Shown piece after piece: positions 15,800 to 25,716 of a DNA stretch of 64,000 bases (position 1 is its first letter; each line of letters begins with the position of its first letter). The position numbers and the translations under genes are program-made. The notes under the pieces were generated by a model. The model was not told the origin of the DNA. It worked only from the letters and a program-made list of their open reading frames with translations, and made no database searches. This DNA comes from Aquicoccus porphyridii. Its GTDB lineage: Bacteria > Pseudomonadota > Alphaproteobacteria > Rhodobacterales > Rhodobacteraceae. The stretch is from assembly GCF_008369105.1 (NCBI RefSeq), contig NZ_VINQ01000010.1:1-64000 (forward strand), given 5' to 3'.

Positions 15800-16825
15800 A
15801 TGGGTGACGATCTCAAAACCCGTCTTGTGAAGCAGGCGCAGGCCGAAGGGTTTGCGGCGGCGCGGGTCTGTCGGCCATGGGATGTACCGCACGTGATGGG
15901 CAATCTGCGCGGATTCCTGGCCGAGGGGTATCACGGCAGCATGGGATGGCTGGCCGAGCGGGTGCATTGGCGCGGCGATCCGGCAACGCTTTGGCCCGAG
16001 GCGCGATCCGTGATCGTTCTGGCCGAGAATTACGGCGGGGGGGAGGTCGAGCCAGCGCCGGATCATGCGGGAACAGTGTCGATTTATGCCCGAAACCGGG
16101 ATTATCATGACGTGCTCAAGAAACGGCTCAAGCGGGTGGCACGGTGGCTCATCGAAGAGGCGGGGGGCGAGTTGAAGGTTTTTGTCGACACCGCGCCGGT
16201 GCCGGAAAAACCGCTCGGGCAGGCGGCGGGACTGGGTTGGCAAGGCAAGCATACCAACCTTGTGAGCCGGGAATTGGGAAGCTGGTTCTTTATCGGCTCG
16301 ATCTTTACCACGCTGGACCTGCCCACCGATACGCGCGAGGTGGATCATTGCGGATCGTGCCGGGCCTGTCTGGATGCCTGCCCCACGAATGCCTTTCCGG
16401 CGCCCTACAAGATCGATGCGCGACGTTGCATTTCCTACCTGACGATCGAGCATAAAGGGCCGGTGGATGAAGAGTTGCGGCCGATGCTGGGCAACCGGAT
16501 TTACGGCTGTGACGATTGCCTGGCGGCTTGCCCGTGGAACAAGTTCGCCGTGGCCGCACACGAAGTCAAATATCATGCGCGCGAGGATCTGATCGCGCCG
16601 CCATTGGCGGAATTGGCGCGGCTGGACGATGCGCAATTCCGGCAGAAATTCAGCGGGTCGCCGATCAAGCGGATCGGGCGGGGGCGGTTTGTCAGGAACG
16701 TGCTTTATGCGGTCGGAAATTCGGGCGATCCCGGGCTGATTCCCGTGGCAGAGGCGCTGGTCGATGATGAAGAACCGGTGGTCGCGGATGCCGCGCACTG
16801 GGCCTTGGGGAGATTGCGGGGATGA
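15800..16825 (+). CDS. queG: epoxyqueuosine reductase
   Basis: 341 aa. It reduces epoxyqueuosine to queuosine in tRNA, the last step of Q biosynthesis, using cobalamin and two 4Fe-4S clusters in the cytoplasm. Both clusters are visible: [16 protein letters not shown] (about residue 190) and [13 protein letters not shown] (about 240). The DUF1730 part carries the [21 protein letters not shown] block with the conserved acid. Its stop overlaps the start of the hydantoinase by 4 bp (ATGA), so the two are translationally coupled. Confidence 0.96.
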   Translation: MGDDLKTRLVKQAQAEGFAAARVCRPWDVPHVMGNLRGFLAEGYHGSMGWLAERVHWRGDPATLWPEARSVIVLAENYGGGEVEPAPDHAGTVSIYARNRDYHDVLKKRLKRVARWLIEEAGGELKVFVDTAPVPEKPLGQAAGLGWQGKHTNLVSRELGSWFFIGSIFTTLDLPTDTREVDHCGSCRACLDACPTNAFPAPYKIDARRCISYLTIEHKGPVDEELRPMLGNRIYGCDDCLAACPWNKFAVAAHEVKYHAREDLIAPPLAELARLDDAQFRQKFSGSPIKRIGRGRFVRNVLYAVGNSGDPGLIPVAEALVDDEEPVVADAAHWALGRLRG

Positions 16826-18816
16826 GCCTGCTTCTGGGGGTGGACACGGGCGGCACCTATACCGATGCCGTCCTGATCCGCGATGAGCGCGAGGTGGTGG
16901 CGCGCGCCAAGGCGCTGACCACGCGGCACGACCTGGCCGAGGGGATCGGCAAGGCGGTGGCCGAGGTTCTGGTCATATCGGGCGCACAGCCGGGCGAGGT
17001 GGGCCTGGCCGCGCTTTCGACGACATTGGCGACCAATGCTCTGGTCGAGGGTCAGGGCGGACGCGTGGGTCTGGTCTATATCGGGTTTTCGGGAGCCGAC
17101 ATGGACCGCAACGGGCTTGGGCTGGCGCTGAACGGCGATCCGGCGTTGATGCTGGGCGGTGGGCATGATCATGCAGGGGTGGCGCGCGCTACGCTTGATC
17201 GTGACGTGCTTTCGGCGTGGTTAGAGACTGTTTCCGATGTGTCTGGCTTTGCCGTGGCGGGCCAGTTCGCGACCCGCAACCCGGAGCATGAGAACGCGGC
17301 GGCGGAGATGATACGGGCCCACACGGGCAAGCCGGTGTCCTGTTCGCATCACTTGTCCGCACGGTTGAACGGGCCGAAACGCGCATTGACGGCGGTGTTG
17401 AACGCGCGGTTGATCGGGATGATCACCCGGCTGATCGCGCGGGCCGAGGCGAAGCTGGGCGAGATGGGTATTGATGCGCCCCTGATGGTGGTGCGGGGGG
17501 ATGGGGCGCTCATTTCCGCGGCGGTGGCGCGGGAGAAACCGATCGAGACGATCCTGAGCGGGTCGGCGGCGTCGATCGTGGGGGCCGGGTGGCTGACCGG
17601 GGCGCGCGACGCGCTGGTGTCGGATATCGGCGGAACGACCACGGATGTTGCCCTGCTGCGAAATGGCAAGCCGGAGATCGACCCGGACGGCGCACAGGTG
17701 GGCGGGTTTCGCACCATGGTCGAGGCCGTGGCCATGCGCACGACCGGGTTGGGCGGTGACAGCGAAGTGCGATTTGCCGGTGAGGGGCTTGCTGGCGCGG
17801 TGGAATTGGGGCCACGACGGGTGATTCCGATAAGCCTTCTGGCGATGGAGGCGCCCGAGATCGTGTTGCCCGTTCTGGAAGAACAGCAGCGCGTGACCAC
17901 GCCGGGCGAGTTCGACGCAGTGTTTCTGCGGCGAGTCGAGGGTGCAGACATTCACGGCCTGTCGGTGCGGGAAAGCGGGGTTCTGGCTCGGATCACGCAC
18001 GTTCACCCGGTGGGGGCAATCCTGCGCACGCGGATGGAACGACAGGCGCTCGCCCGGCTTCGCGATCGGGGGATCATCCAGTTTGCGGGCGTGACGCCAT
18101 CTGATGCCAGCCACGAATTGGGGTTGTTGAGCGAATGGGACGGACAGGCGGCACGGCTGGCGCTTGGGCTGTTTGCGCGCAAGCGGACAGGGGCGGGTGA
18201 AGCGTTGACGGCGGGGCCGGAACCCATGGCCCGAATGATCATCGATCAATTGACACAACAGACTGTTTGGGCCTTGTTAGAGACGTGTTTGGCGAATGAT
18301 CCGGGTTTTGGGCCGGGCCATGAGCAGCTTGCGCGGCATGTCCTGATGCAACGGGGTTTGGAACGCCATCAGGGGCTTTTACGGGTGGAAGCGGGGTTGA
18401 ATATCCCGGTGGTCGGCCTCGGGGCGTCGGCGCGCAGCTATTACCCGGCGGTTGGCACCAAGCTTGGGTGCGAGATGATCCTGCCCGCCGATGGCGGGGT
18501 GGCCAACGCGATCGGTGCGGTCGTGGGGCGGGTCACGGTGCGGCGGTCGGGAACGGTGACGTGCCCCGAGGACGGGCGTTTCCGGACACATGGCGGGCAT
18601 GGGCCACGGGATTACCGCACAGCCGAGGCCGCGATGGCCGCGCTTGAAGAAGAGCTGGTCATCGGAGTGCGGGCGGATGCCGTGGCCGCCGGGGCAGACG
18701 ACATCGAGATCCGCCGGGCAAGAGACATCAGGCACAGCCAGGTCGAGAGCCGAGACGTTTTCATAGAGGCCGAGATCACCGTCGAAGCGACGGGGCGGCC
18801 ACGAATCGCACGGTGA
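16822..18816 (+). CDS. hydantoinase/oxoprolinase family protein
   Basis: 664 aa. The N-terminal ASKHA fold starts [17 protein letters not shown], and a second nucleotide-binding block [13 protein letters not shown] lies near 270. These belong to the HyuA/OplA group of ATP-dependent hydantoin or 5-oxoproline hydrolases. The usual beta-subunit partner (HyuB) is not adjacent, so the substrate is open. It overlaps queG by 4 bp and converges with grpE with no gap. Confidence 0.88.
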   Translation: MSLLLGVDTGGTYTDAVLIRDEREVVARAKALTTRHDLAEGIGKAVAEVLVISGAQPGEVGLAALSTTLATNALVEGQGGRVGLVYIGFSGADMDRNGLGLALNGDPALMLGGGHDHAGVARATLDRDVLSAWLETVSDVSGFAVAGQFATRNPEHENAAAEMIRAHTGKPVSCSHHLSARLNGPKRALTAVLNARLIGMITRLIARAEAKLGEMGIDAPLMVVRGDGALISAAVAREKPIETILSGSAASIVGAGWLTGARDALVSDIGGTTTDVALLRNGKPEIDPDGAQVGGFRTMVEAVAMRTTGLGGDSEVRFAGEGLAGAVELGPRRVIPISLLAMEAPEIVLPVLEEQQRVTTPGEFDAVFLRRVEGADIHGLSVRESGVLARITHVHPVGAILRTRMERQALARLRDRGIIQFAGVTPSDASHELGLLSEWDGQAARLALGLFARKRTGAGEALTAGPEPMARMIIDQLTQQTVWALLETCLANDPGFGPGHEQLARHVLMQRGLERHQGLLRVEAGLNIPVVGLGASARSYYPAVGTKLGCEMILPADGGVANAIGAVVGRVTVRRSGTVTCPEDGRFRTHGGHGPRDYRTAEAAMAALEEELVIGVRADAVAAGADDIEIRRARDIRHSQVESRDVFIEAEITVEATGRPRIAR

Positions 18817-19380
18817 TCAGGATTTGGGCGTGGAGGACACGCCGACCTGCGCGGGGCGCAGCAAACGGTCATGCAGCATGAACCCTTCGGTCGAGACCTG
18901 AATGATGTCGCCAGCATTGGTGCCAGGCACCGGGGCCTCGAACATCGCCTCGTGGATCTGCGGGTCGAACCGGTCGCCCACCTGGGGCGATATGACCGTG
19001 ATCCCGTGTTTGCTGAACACGTTGAGAAGTTCGCGCATGGTGAGTTCGATCCCCTCGATAAGGGCTGTCGACATCTCGCGCTGTTCGTCGGTGACGGCTT
19101 CGAGAGCGCGTTTCATGTTGTCATAAACCGGCAGCATGTCGCGGGCGAGTTTCGAGCCGCCGTATTGTTCGGCGTCACGGCGCATTTTGTCACCGCGCTT
19201 GCGGGCATTCTCGGCATCGGCAAGCGCGCGCATGAATTTATCCTTGAGCGCGTCACGTTCGCTGCGCAGGGCATCAAGCTCGGCCTCGACCGGGTCGATG
19301 TCGGCCATATCCTCGGCCAGCTCTTCGGTCTCGGCGGTTGTGATGTCGTCGAGAAACTCTTCTTCCTTGCGCTCTGCCAT
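18817..19380 (-). CDS. grpE: nucleotide exchange factor GrpE
   Basis: 187 aa, started at the ATG at 19380 (MAERKEEEFLDD), preceded by GAGGTGAG; an upstream GTG would place the start inside that site. It releases ADP from DnaK in the chaperone cycle. There is a long acidic coiled-coil N-terminal half, the FMRALADAENARKR helix, and the C-terminal beta-wing around PVPGTNAGDIIQVSTEGFML. It follows hrcA by 8 bp on the same strand, the common hrcA-grpE heat-shock pair. Confidence 0.97.
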   Translation of the reverse strand: MAERKEEEFLDDITTAETEELAEDMADIDPVEAELDALRSERDALKDKFMRALADAENARKRGDKMRRDAEQYGGSKLARDMLPVYDNMKRALEAVTDEQREMSTALIEGIELTMRELLNVFSKHGITVISPQVGDRFDPQIHEAMFEAPVPGTNAGDIIQVSTEGFMLHDRLLRPAQVGVSSTPKS

Positions 19381-19388
19381 GTGTCTAC

Positions 19389-20459
19389 TCACCTCTGAGT
19401 TCGGTCGGAAATCAGGCGTCCGACCAGTTGTGCCGTGTAGTCGACGATCGGAACGATGCGTCCGTAGTTGAGCCGCGTGGGGCCGATGACGCCCACCGCT
19501 CCGATGATCTTACGATCAGCGTTCATATATGGAGACACCACCAAAGAGGAACCCGAAAGTGAGAAAAGTTTGTTCTCGGAGCCGATAAAAATGCGCACGC
19601 CTTCGCCTTCTTCGGTCAGTTCGAGAAATTCGGCGATGTCGCGTTTGCGTTCCAGGTCATCAAAGAGCGTTTTGATGCGGTCGAGACCGCTTTCTTCCTC
19701 TTCTCCCGAGAGAAGATGCGAGCGGCCGCGGACGATCAGGCGTTCGTTGGTTTCACCCTGCCCGTCCCAGACGGCAAGCCCGCTTTCCACCAGATCATGC
19801 GCCAGCTTGTCGATCTCGCGGCGGCGTGATTCGATTTCGGCGCGCATCACGGTGTTCACCTCGGAGAGGGTGCGCCCCTCGATGATGGCGTTGAGGAAAT
19901 TCGCAGCCTCGCGCATGGCGCTTGGAGTGATGCCGGGGGGCGGAGAGAAAATCCGGTTCTCGACATGCCCATCGGCATAGACCAGGACCACGAGGGCGCG
20001 ATCATGGGCGAGCGATACAAACTCGATATGCTTGATCGGGGCCTCGGTTTTCGGCGCAAGGACGAGCGAGGCACCGCGCGTGACCCCGGACAGGGCCGAA
20101 CCGATCCGGTCGAGCATCGAGTTGACGTCGCCCGAATTGCTTCCCAGCGTTTCATCGAGTTTCTGGCGGTCATCATTCTGAAGATCGGCAACTTCGAGCA
20201 GGCCATCGACGAACATGCGCAGCCCGGTCTGGGTGGGGATGCGGCCGGCCGAGACATGCGGGCTATCGAGCAGGCCGAGGAATTCGAGGTCCTGCATCAC
20301 GTTGCGGACAGTCGCCGCACTGACCTTTTCGCTCATCGTGCGGGTGAGGGTGCGCGAGCCCACGGGATCGCCGGTTTCGAGATAGGATTCGACAACGCGG
20401 CGAAACACCTCGCGTGAGCGGGCGTTGAGTTCTTCGAGAAGCTTGCTGCTGTCTTTCAT
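19389..20459 (-). CDS. hrcA: heat-inducible transcriptional repressor HrcA
   Basis: 356 aa. The winged-helix N-terminus shows SYLETGDPVGSRTL and SAATVRNVMQDLE, then HVSAGRIPTQTGLRMFVD, all standard HrcA blocks. HrcA represses groESL and other chaperone operons at CIRCE elements. No CIRCE palindrome is visible in the 117 bp upstream, so autoregulation through CIRCE is not supported here. It is divergent from rph. Confidence 0.96.
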   Translation of the reverse strand: MKDSSKLLEELNARSREVFRRVVESYLETGDPVGSRTLTRTMSEKVSAATVRNVMQDLEFLGLLDSPHVSAGRIPTQTGLRMFVDGLLEVADLQNDDRQKLDETLGSNSGDVNSMLDRIGSALSGVTRGASLVLAPKTEAPIKHIEFVSLAHDRALVVLVYADGHVENRIFSPPPGITPSAMREAANFLNAIIEGRTLSEVNTVMRAEIESRRREIDKLAHDLVESGLAVWDGQGETNERLIVRGRSHLLSGEEEESGLDRIKTLFDDLERKRDIAEFLELTEEGEGVRIFIGSENKLFSLSGSSLVVSPYMNADRKIIGAVGVIGPTRLNYGRIVPIVDYTAQLVGRLISDRTQR

Positions 20460-20576
20460 GATGTCGATCCGATCAGGGCGAGGTGCATTTAAGGTGTCAG
20501 ATCAGAAATGGTCAATCGGGGTTGCGCTTTGTATCGGGCCGCCTGTATCCCGGGACCAACGGAAAAAGGAATGATG

Positions 20577-21293
20577 ATGCGACCCTCAGGTAGAGACTTA
20601 AGTGAAATGCGCCCGGTTTCAATCGAGACTGGCGTGACAAAGCACGCAGAAGGGTCGTGCATGATCCGCGTGGGTGATACCCATGTTCTGTGCACCGCCA
20701 CAATCGAGGATCGTGTGCCACCGTTTGTGAAAGGAACCGGGCTTGGCTGGGTGACGGCGGAATACGGGATGTTGCCGCGCTCGACCACCAGCCGGATGCG
20801 GCGTGAGGCGACCGCGGGCAAGCAGGGCGGTCGGACCGTCGAGATCCAGCGCCTGATCGGGCGTTCGCTTCGGGCCGGTGTCGATCGCGTCGCGTTGGGT
20901 GAACGGCAGATCACGGTCGATTGTGACGTGATTCAGGCCGACGGCGGCACACGCTGCGCGTCGATCACCGGGGGCTGGGTCGCGCTGCGACTGGCGGTCA
21001 ACACGTTGATGAAGGCAGGCGACGTGATTTCCGACCCGCTGATCGAGCCGGTGGCGGCGGTGTCTTGTGGTATCTATGCCGGGCAGCCGGTGCTTGACCT
21101 CGATTATCCCGAGGACAGCGAGGCGGGCGTCGACGGCAATTTCGTGATGCTGGGCAATGGGCGTCTGATCGAGGTGCAGATGAGCGCCGAGGGCGCAACA
21201 TTCACGCGCGAACAGATGGATGCGTTGATGGAACTGGCCGAGACCGGCGTGGGCGAGTTGGCGGCAATGCAGAAAGCGGCAGCCAGTGCGTAG
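20577..21293 (+). CDS. rph: ribonuclease PH
   Basis: 238 aa. Three consecutive ATGs occur at 20571-20579; the third ([13 protein letters not shown]) is chosen because AAAGGA is then about 6 bases upstream. It trims tRNA 3' ends by phosphorolysis as a hexamer. Family landmarks are [29 protein letters not shown], the RRE and [15 protein letters not shown] blocks, and [12 protein letters not shown] with the catalytic acids. Its stop overlaps the rdgB start (GTG at 21286). Confidence 0.97.
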   Translation: MRPSGRDLSEMRPVSIETGVTKHAEGSCMIRVGDTHVLCTATIEDRVPPFVKGTGLGWVTAEYGMLPRSTTSRMRREATAGKQGGRTVEIQRLIGRSLRAGVDRVALGERQITVDCDVIQADGGTRCASITGGWVALRLAVNTLMKAGDVISDPLIEPVAAVSCGIYAGQPVLDLDYPEDSEAGVDGNFVMLGNGRLIEVQMSAEGATFTREQMDALMELAETGVGELAAMQKAAASA

Positions 21294-21894
21294 GTTTGAC
21301 GATTCCGAGCTGGTGATTGCAACGCATAATGCGGGCAAGTTGCGCGAGATTTCCGCCTTGTTAGAGCCGTTTGGCGTTCATGTCGGATCGGCCGCCGAAC
21401 ACGGGTTGGATGAGCCGGACGAGACCGAGGACAATTTTGCCGGAAACGCCCGGATCAAGGCGCATTTCGCCGCCCGGGCAACCGGTCTGCCCGCCCTTTC
21501 CGATGACAGCGGAATCATGGTGGCAGCCCTGGATGGAGCGCCGGGTGTCTATACCGCCGATTGGGCCGAAACGCCGCAGGGCCGCGATTTTGCCATGGCG
21601 ATGGAAAAGGTCTGGAACCTGCTCGAAGAGAAAAGCGCGCCGTATCCGCGCAAGGCGGCGTTTGTCTGCACGCTTTGCCTTGCCTGGCCCGACGGGCATG
21701 ACGAGGTTTTCGAGGGTCGCGTCGAAGGGCAGGTCGTGTGGCCGATGCGGGGCGCGAACGGTTTCGGGTTCGACCCGATCTTCCTCCCCGATGGGGAAAG
21801 CGAGACCTTTGGCGAAATGGACCCCAAGCGCAAGGATGCGATGAGCCACCGTGCCGATGCGTTCCGGCAACTGGTGCAGGGCTGTTTTGGCTGA
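21286..21894 (+). CDS. rdgB: XTP/dITP diphosphatase (non-canonical purine NTP pyrophosphatase)
   Basis: 202 aa, GTG start overlapping the rph stop by 8 bp. It removes dITP and XTP from the nucleotide pool. Motifs are [13 protein letters not shown], the acidic [13 protein letters not shown], and [20 protein letters not shown]. Length and motif order are standard. It is the second gene of rph-rdgB-hemW-ybaN, all overlapping or nearly touching. A GTTAGAGCC motif lies near its 5' end. Confidence 0.97.
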   Translation: MRRFDDSELVIATHNAGKLREISALLEPFGVHVGSAAEHGLDEPDETEDNFAGNARIKAHFAARATGLPALSDDSGIMVAALDGAPGVYTADWAETPQGRDFAMAMEKVWNLLEEKSAPYPRKAAFVCTLCLAWPDGHDEVFEGRVEGQVVWPMRGANGFGFDPIFLPDGESETFGEMDPKRKDAMSHRADAFRQLVQGCFG

Positions 21895-23044
21895 GGATTG
21901 GCGCAACGGGGGCTTCGGGATCTATATCCACTGGCCGTTCTGCGCCTCGAAATGCCCCTATTGCGACTTCAACAGCCACGTGGCCGCGGAAATCGACGAA
22001 TCCCGCTGGGTTAGAGCCTATTTGAGTGAACTGGACCGGTACGCCGAACGGCTGCCTGAACGGGTCTTGACCTCGGTCTTTTTTGGCGGCGGCACGCCCA
22101 GCCTTATGGCACCGGAAACCGTGGCGGCGGTGATGGAACGCATCCGCCACCATTGGCCCGTGCGCAACGATTTCGAGGTCACGCTGGAGGCCAATCCCGG
22201 TTCGGTCGAAGCCGGGCGGTTCCGGGGGTATGCGCAGGCTGGCGTCAACCGTGTCTCGATGGGGGTTCAGGCCCTGAACGATGACGATCTGCGGCGGCTT
22301 GGGCGATTGCATTCGGTCAAGGAAGCCCTTTCTGCCTTTGACGTCGCGCGGGGACAGTTCGATCGGGTCAGTTTCGATTTGATCTATGCCCGCCAGGACC
22401 AGACCCTGATCGGGTGGAAGGCCGAGTTGAAACAGGCGCTGGCGCTCGCTGTGGATCACCTGTCGCTCTATCAATTGACCATCGAGCCCGGAACCGCCTT
22501 TGGCGACCGATATGACCGGGGTCGATTGAAGGGTCTGCCGGACGAGGATCTGTCGGCCGACATGTACCAGGCAACGCAGGCCATTTGCGAGGATGCGGGC
22601 CTTGGTGCCTATGAGGTTTCCAACCATGCGCGAGCCGGGTCTGAATCGCGGCACAATCTGATCTATTGGCGGTACGGGGATTATATCGGAATCGGCCCCG
22701 GGGCGCACGGGCGGGTGACAATCGGGGGCGAGCGTTTTGCCACCGAAACGCCGCTGATGCCCGGCGCGTGGTTGAACATGGCCGAAGCGGGCAATGGTGA
22801 GAACCTTTGCCGCGCAGTATCGCCAAGGGATCAGGCCGAGGAATTCCTGATGATGGGGTTGCGCCTGCGCGAGGGCGTGGACCTCGAACGCTATACCCGG
22901 CTTTGCGGGGAAGCGCCGGATGCCCAGGTTTTGAACCACCTTGAAACAATCGGGATGATTAAGCGCGAAGGACAGATTGTCAGGGTGACAGAAGGTGGTC
23001 GCATGGTGTTGAATGCGGTTATCAAAGAGTTTCTGTCAGGATAA
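21887..23044 (+). CDS. hemW: radical SAM heme chaperone HemW
   Basis: About 385 aa from a TTG at 21887 ([13 protein letters not shown]), overlapping the rdgB stop; an ATG at 21851 in the same frame is the alternative. The N-terminal CASKCPYC is the HemW radical-SAM Cys pattern, followed by [16 protein letters not shown] and [10 protein letters not shown]. HemW is related to coproporphyrinogen dehydrogenase HemN but works in heme delivery, and the CPYCDFNSH context fits HemW. Confidence 0.93.
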   Translation: MAEDWRNGGFGIYIHWPFCASKCPYCDFNSHVAAEIDESRWVRAYLSELDRYAERLPERVLTSVFFGGGTPSLMAPETVAAVMERIRHHWPVRNDFEVTLEANPGSVEAGRFRGYAQAGVNRVSMGVQALNDDDLRRLGRLHSVKEALSAFDVARGQFDRVSFDLIYARQDQTLIGWKAELKQALALAVDHLSLYQLTIEPGTAFGDRYDRGRLKGLPDEDLSADMYQATQAICEDAGLGAYEVSNHARAGSESRHNLIYWRYGDYIGIGPGAHGRVTIGGERFATETPLMPGAWLNMAEAGNGENLCRAVSPRDQAEEFLMMGLRLREGVDLERYTRLCGEAPDAQVLNHLETIGMIKREGQIVRVTEGGRMVLNAVIKEFLSG

Positions 23045-23047
23045 GAC

Positions 23048-23401
23048 ATGCGCTATCTGTGGGCCGGTCTGGGATTGCTATGCGTGCTGCTGGGCCTGAT
23101 CGGTGCGGTTTTGCCCCTAGTTCCGACCGTGCCATTCATGCTGCTTGCCGCGTTCTTCTTTGCGCGCTCATCCGAGCGGATGCACAACTGGCTGTTATCG
23201 CACCCCCAGTTCGGTCCGGCCATCGTGGACTGGCAAACCAGCGGGGCGATCAATCCGCGGGTCAAACGAGTTGCGACGCTGTCGATTGCCGCAGTTTTCG
23301 GGTTGTCCCTGGTGCTTGGGCTGAGGCCGCTTATCCTCGGGATTCAGGGGGCGGTTCTTTGTCTCGTGCTGATCTTCATCTGGACGCGCCCCAATTCATA
23401 G
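23048..23401 (+). CDS. YbaN family (DUF454) inner-membrane protein
   Basis: 117 aa, 3 bp behind hemW. Two hydrophobic stretches at each end (LWAGLGLLCVLLGLIGAVLPLVPTV-like, and the VFGLSLVLGLRPLILG region) flank a central FFFARSSERMHNWLLSHPQFGP segment typical of DUF454. The function of the family is unknown. Its 3' end overlaps the parB stop by 6 bp, tail to tail. Confidence 0.9.
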   Translation: MRYLWAGLGLLCVLLGLIGAVLPLVPTVPFMLLAAFFFARSSERMHNWLLSHPQFGPAIVDWQTSGAINPRVKRVATLSIAAVFGLSLVLGLRPLILGIQGAVLCLVLIFIWTRPNS

Positions 23402-24283
23402 GGTGAGTTTGCGGCAAAGCTCGTCCAGATCGTCAAGCGACGTGTAGCGGATCGTGACCTGACCCGATTCCTGGCCCGTGTCGTGGTTGACCGTCACCTT
23501 CATACCGAGATTGGCCGAAAGATCGCCTTCGAGCGCGACAGTATCGGCATCTTTCTCGGCGGGCTGGCGCGCACCTGATTTCTGGGTTTTCGGCGCAGCC
23601 CCCTTCTTGACCAGCTTTTCCGTCTCGCGCACCGAAAGCCCCTTGGCCACGACAACACGTGCAAGGGCCGAAGGGTCATCCGATGTGATCAGGGCGCGGG
23701 CGTGCCCGGCAGACAGCCGATCCTTTTCGAGAAAATCGATGACGTCCTGCGGCAAGCTTAACAACCGCATCTGGTTGGCGATATGGGAACGGCTTTTGCC
23801 CAGCGCCTTGGCGAGTTGATCCTGTGTATGGCCGAATCGCTCGATCAGCTGGCGATAACCCGCGGCCTCTTCGACGGGATTGAGATCAGCACGTTGGATA
23901 TTCTCGATAATTGCAACTTCAAGAACCTCGGTATCGTCGAATTCCCGAATGATAACAGGAACTTCGTGCAGTTGCGCAATCTGTGCCGCGCGCCAGCGGC
24001 GTTCGCCCGCGACGATCTGGAACCTATCAGTGTCAGCCGGATCAGGCCGCACAATCAATGGTTGAATAATGCCCTTCTCGCGAATCGATTCCGCCAGGTC
24101 CCGAAGCTTGTCACCGTCAAAATTTCGACGTGGCTGATCCGGGTTTGGTGCGACGTTTTCGATTGGCAAATGTTGTTCGGGGCGACGCGAAGACGAATCT
24201 GCGGCTGATGCCGGCGCATCGTTGTTCACATCCGCCATGAGCGCCGAGAGCCCCCGGCCCAGACCGCGTTTCTTTTCAGCCAT
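23396..24283 (-). CDS. parB: chromosome partitioning protein ParB
   Basis: 295 aa from the ATG at 24283 (MAEKKRGLGRGLSALM); a longer frame is ruled out by homology. The CTPase/box II region is IVAGERRWRAAQIA and box I NPDQPRRNF. The HTH follows (QDQLAKALGKSRSHIANQMRLL), and a short C-terminal dimer domain closes the chain. ParB loads at parS and spreads, organising the origin region for segregation by ParA. Two parS sites lie 1.4 and 3.3 kb upstream of its start, in rsmG and mnmG. It is the last gene of the mnmE-to-parB operon. Confidence 0.97.
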   Translation of the reverse strand: MAEKKRGLGRGLSALMADVNNDAPASAADSSSRRPEQHLPIENVAPNPDQPRRNFDGDKLRDLAESIREKGIIQPLIVRPDPADTDRFQIVAGERRWRAAQIAQLHEVPVIIREFDDTEVLEVAIIENIQRADLNPVEEAAGYRQLIERFGHTQDQLAKALGKSRSHIANQMRLLSLPQDVIDFLEKDRLSAGHARALITSDDPSALARVVVAKGLSVRETEKLVKKGAAPKTQKSGARQPAEKDADTVALEGDLSANLGMKVTVNHDTGQESGQVTIRYTSLDDLDELCRKLTL

Positions 24284-24299
24284 TCTCTGGTCCCTCTGA

Positions 24300-25109
24300 T
24301 TATGCCGCTGCGCGGTTGTTATTGCCCAGGATCTCATGCGCCAGATTACGATAGGCTTGGGCACCCTTGGAGTCGCTATCATAGCTAAGCACGGGCATCG
24401 AATAGGACGGCGCCTCGCTGACCCGGACATTGCGCGGGATAACCGTTCTGAACACCAGCTCGCCCAGATTGTCACGCGCATCCGCTTCAACCTGTTGTGA
24501 CAGGCGGTTGCGCCCATCATACATGGTCAGAACAACACCCTCGATCCGCAATGCAGGATTGGCCGATTGCCGGACTTCGCGCAGCGTGATCATAAGTTGT
24601 GACAACCCCTCCAGCGCGAAAAACTCGCTTTGAAGCGGCACAAGTACCGAATGCGCGGCAACCATCGCGTTGATGGTCAGCATGTTCAGCGAAGGCGGGC
24701 AATCAATCAGGATGAAATCGAAGCCAAAGGAATTCATTGCCGGTTGTCGCAAGGCATCATGCAAAAGAAAGCTTCGCTTTTCATTCGAGATCAGCTCGAT
24801 ATCCGCAGAGCTGAGATCGACCGTCGCGGGCACGATACGAAGATTCCGGGTTTCGGTGTCGAGAATGACCTCGGTAAGAGGAATGTCGTCAAGCAGCAGA
24901 TCATAGGTTGTATATCGCCGCGCCTCACCCTCGATCCCCAGCCCGGTGGATGCGTTGCCTTGCGGATCGAGATCAACGACAAGAACCTTCTGTCCCGTCT
25001 CGGCCAGTGCTGCCCCAAGGTTTATGGTGGTTGTCGTTTTACCAACGCCACCTTTCTGATTGGCCACTGCGATGATCTTCGGGCCAGGTGGCCGGATTGA
25101 GTCAGACAC
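24300..25109 (-). CDS. parA: chromosome partitioning ATPase ParA
   Basis: 269 aa. The deviant Walker A KGGVGKTTTTINLGAAL is near residue 19, DLDPQGNASTG follows, and LIDCPPSLNMLTINA is the Walker B region. It is a dimerising ATPase that binds DNA and moves ParB-parS complexes. It overlaps rsmG by 8 bp and stands 16 bp before parB. Confidence 0.97.
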   Translation of the reverse strand: MSDSIRPPGPKIIAVANQKGGVGKTTTTINLGAALAETGQKVLVVDLDPQGNASTGLGIEGEARRYTTYDLLLDDIPLTEVILDTETRNLRIVPATVDLSSADIELISNEKRSFLLHDALRQPAMNSFGFDFILIDCPPSLNMLTINAMVAAHSVLVPLQSEFFALEGLSQLMITLREVRQSANPALRIEGVVLTMYDGRNRLSQQVEADARDNLGELVFRTVIPRNVRVSEAPSYSMPVLSYDSDSKGAQAYRNLAHEILGNNNRAAA

Positions 25110-25716
25110 GTGAGAGCCCTTTGATTTTCAGAATGACAGCGTTGGATTCGGTCACGCTCGGGATTGTATCATACGTAAACTGCCACGAATTGCGCGCGGT
25201 TTGAACCTCGGATCTCCAGTTTGCACCTTTTGGGAAAAGACAAAAGCCGTCATCGGAAAGGTGCGGGCTTGCGAGTGCAAAAAGGCGCGAAAGATCGGCA
25301 AGAGCGCGCGCGGATATCACATTGGCTTTGAGTGGTGCAACTTCTTCAATTCGCTCCGGAATCACATGCCCCGCCACGTCGGCTTCGCGAAGGACGGTGC
25401 GAAGGAACGTGGCCTTGCGCGTGTCGCTTTCGACAAGCGTAACCCGATGCGGACAACCAAGCTCCTTGGCGCAAATGGCAACGATCAGGCCAGGAAATCC
25501 GCCGCCGCTGCCAAAATCAGCCCAATGGTCGATCTCGCCATCGACGCAACGCATCACCTGAAGAGAATCCCGAATATGGCGAGTCCAGAGATCAGCGAGC
25601 GTGGACCGCGCAACCAGGTTGATCCTTGGATTCCATTTTTCCAGAAGCCCGACAAAGATTTCCAGCCTGTCGAGCGTTTCACGTGAAACATCCGGTCGAG
25701 CGGTCCCGGTGGTCAC
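25102..25716 (-). CDS. rsmG: 16S rRNA (guanine-527-N7) methyltransferase
   Basis: 204 aa. [17 protein letters not shown] is the SAM-binding motif I, and [13 protein letters not shown] is motif II. It methylates G527 of 16S rRNA. A parS site is read in frame as VSRET at residues 10-14, so the protein N-terminus carries the partition site. It overlaps mnmG by 4 bp and parA by 8 bp. Confidence 0.96.
   Translation of the reverse strand: MTTGTARPDVSRETLDRLEIFVGLLEKWNPRINLVARSTLADLWTRHIRDSLQVMRCVDGEIDHWADFGSGGGFPGLIVAICAKELGCPHRVTLVESDTRKATFLRTVLREADVAGHVIPERIEEVAPLKANVISARALADLSRLFALASPHLSDDGFCLFPKGANWRSEVQTARNSWQFTYDTIPSVTESNAVILKIKGLSRV
25675..25690. promoter_or_regulatory. parS: parS site in rsmG
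   Basis: GTTTCACGTGAAAC (25676-25689) is a perfect palindrome, and 15 of 16 positions match the canonical parS 16-mer; only the first base differs (C). It lies inside rsmG about 1.4 kb from the parB start. ParB-type parS sites are conserved across bacteria, so the call is strong. Confidence 0.95.

Noticed and set aside
20460-20576. CIRCE element upstream of hrcA
   Set aside because: No TTAGCACTC-N9-GAGTGCTAA palindrome is present in this gap, so HrcA autoregulation was not annotated.
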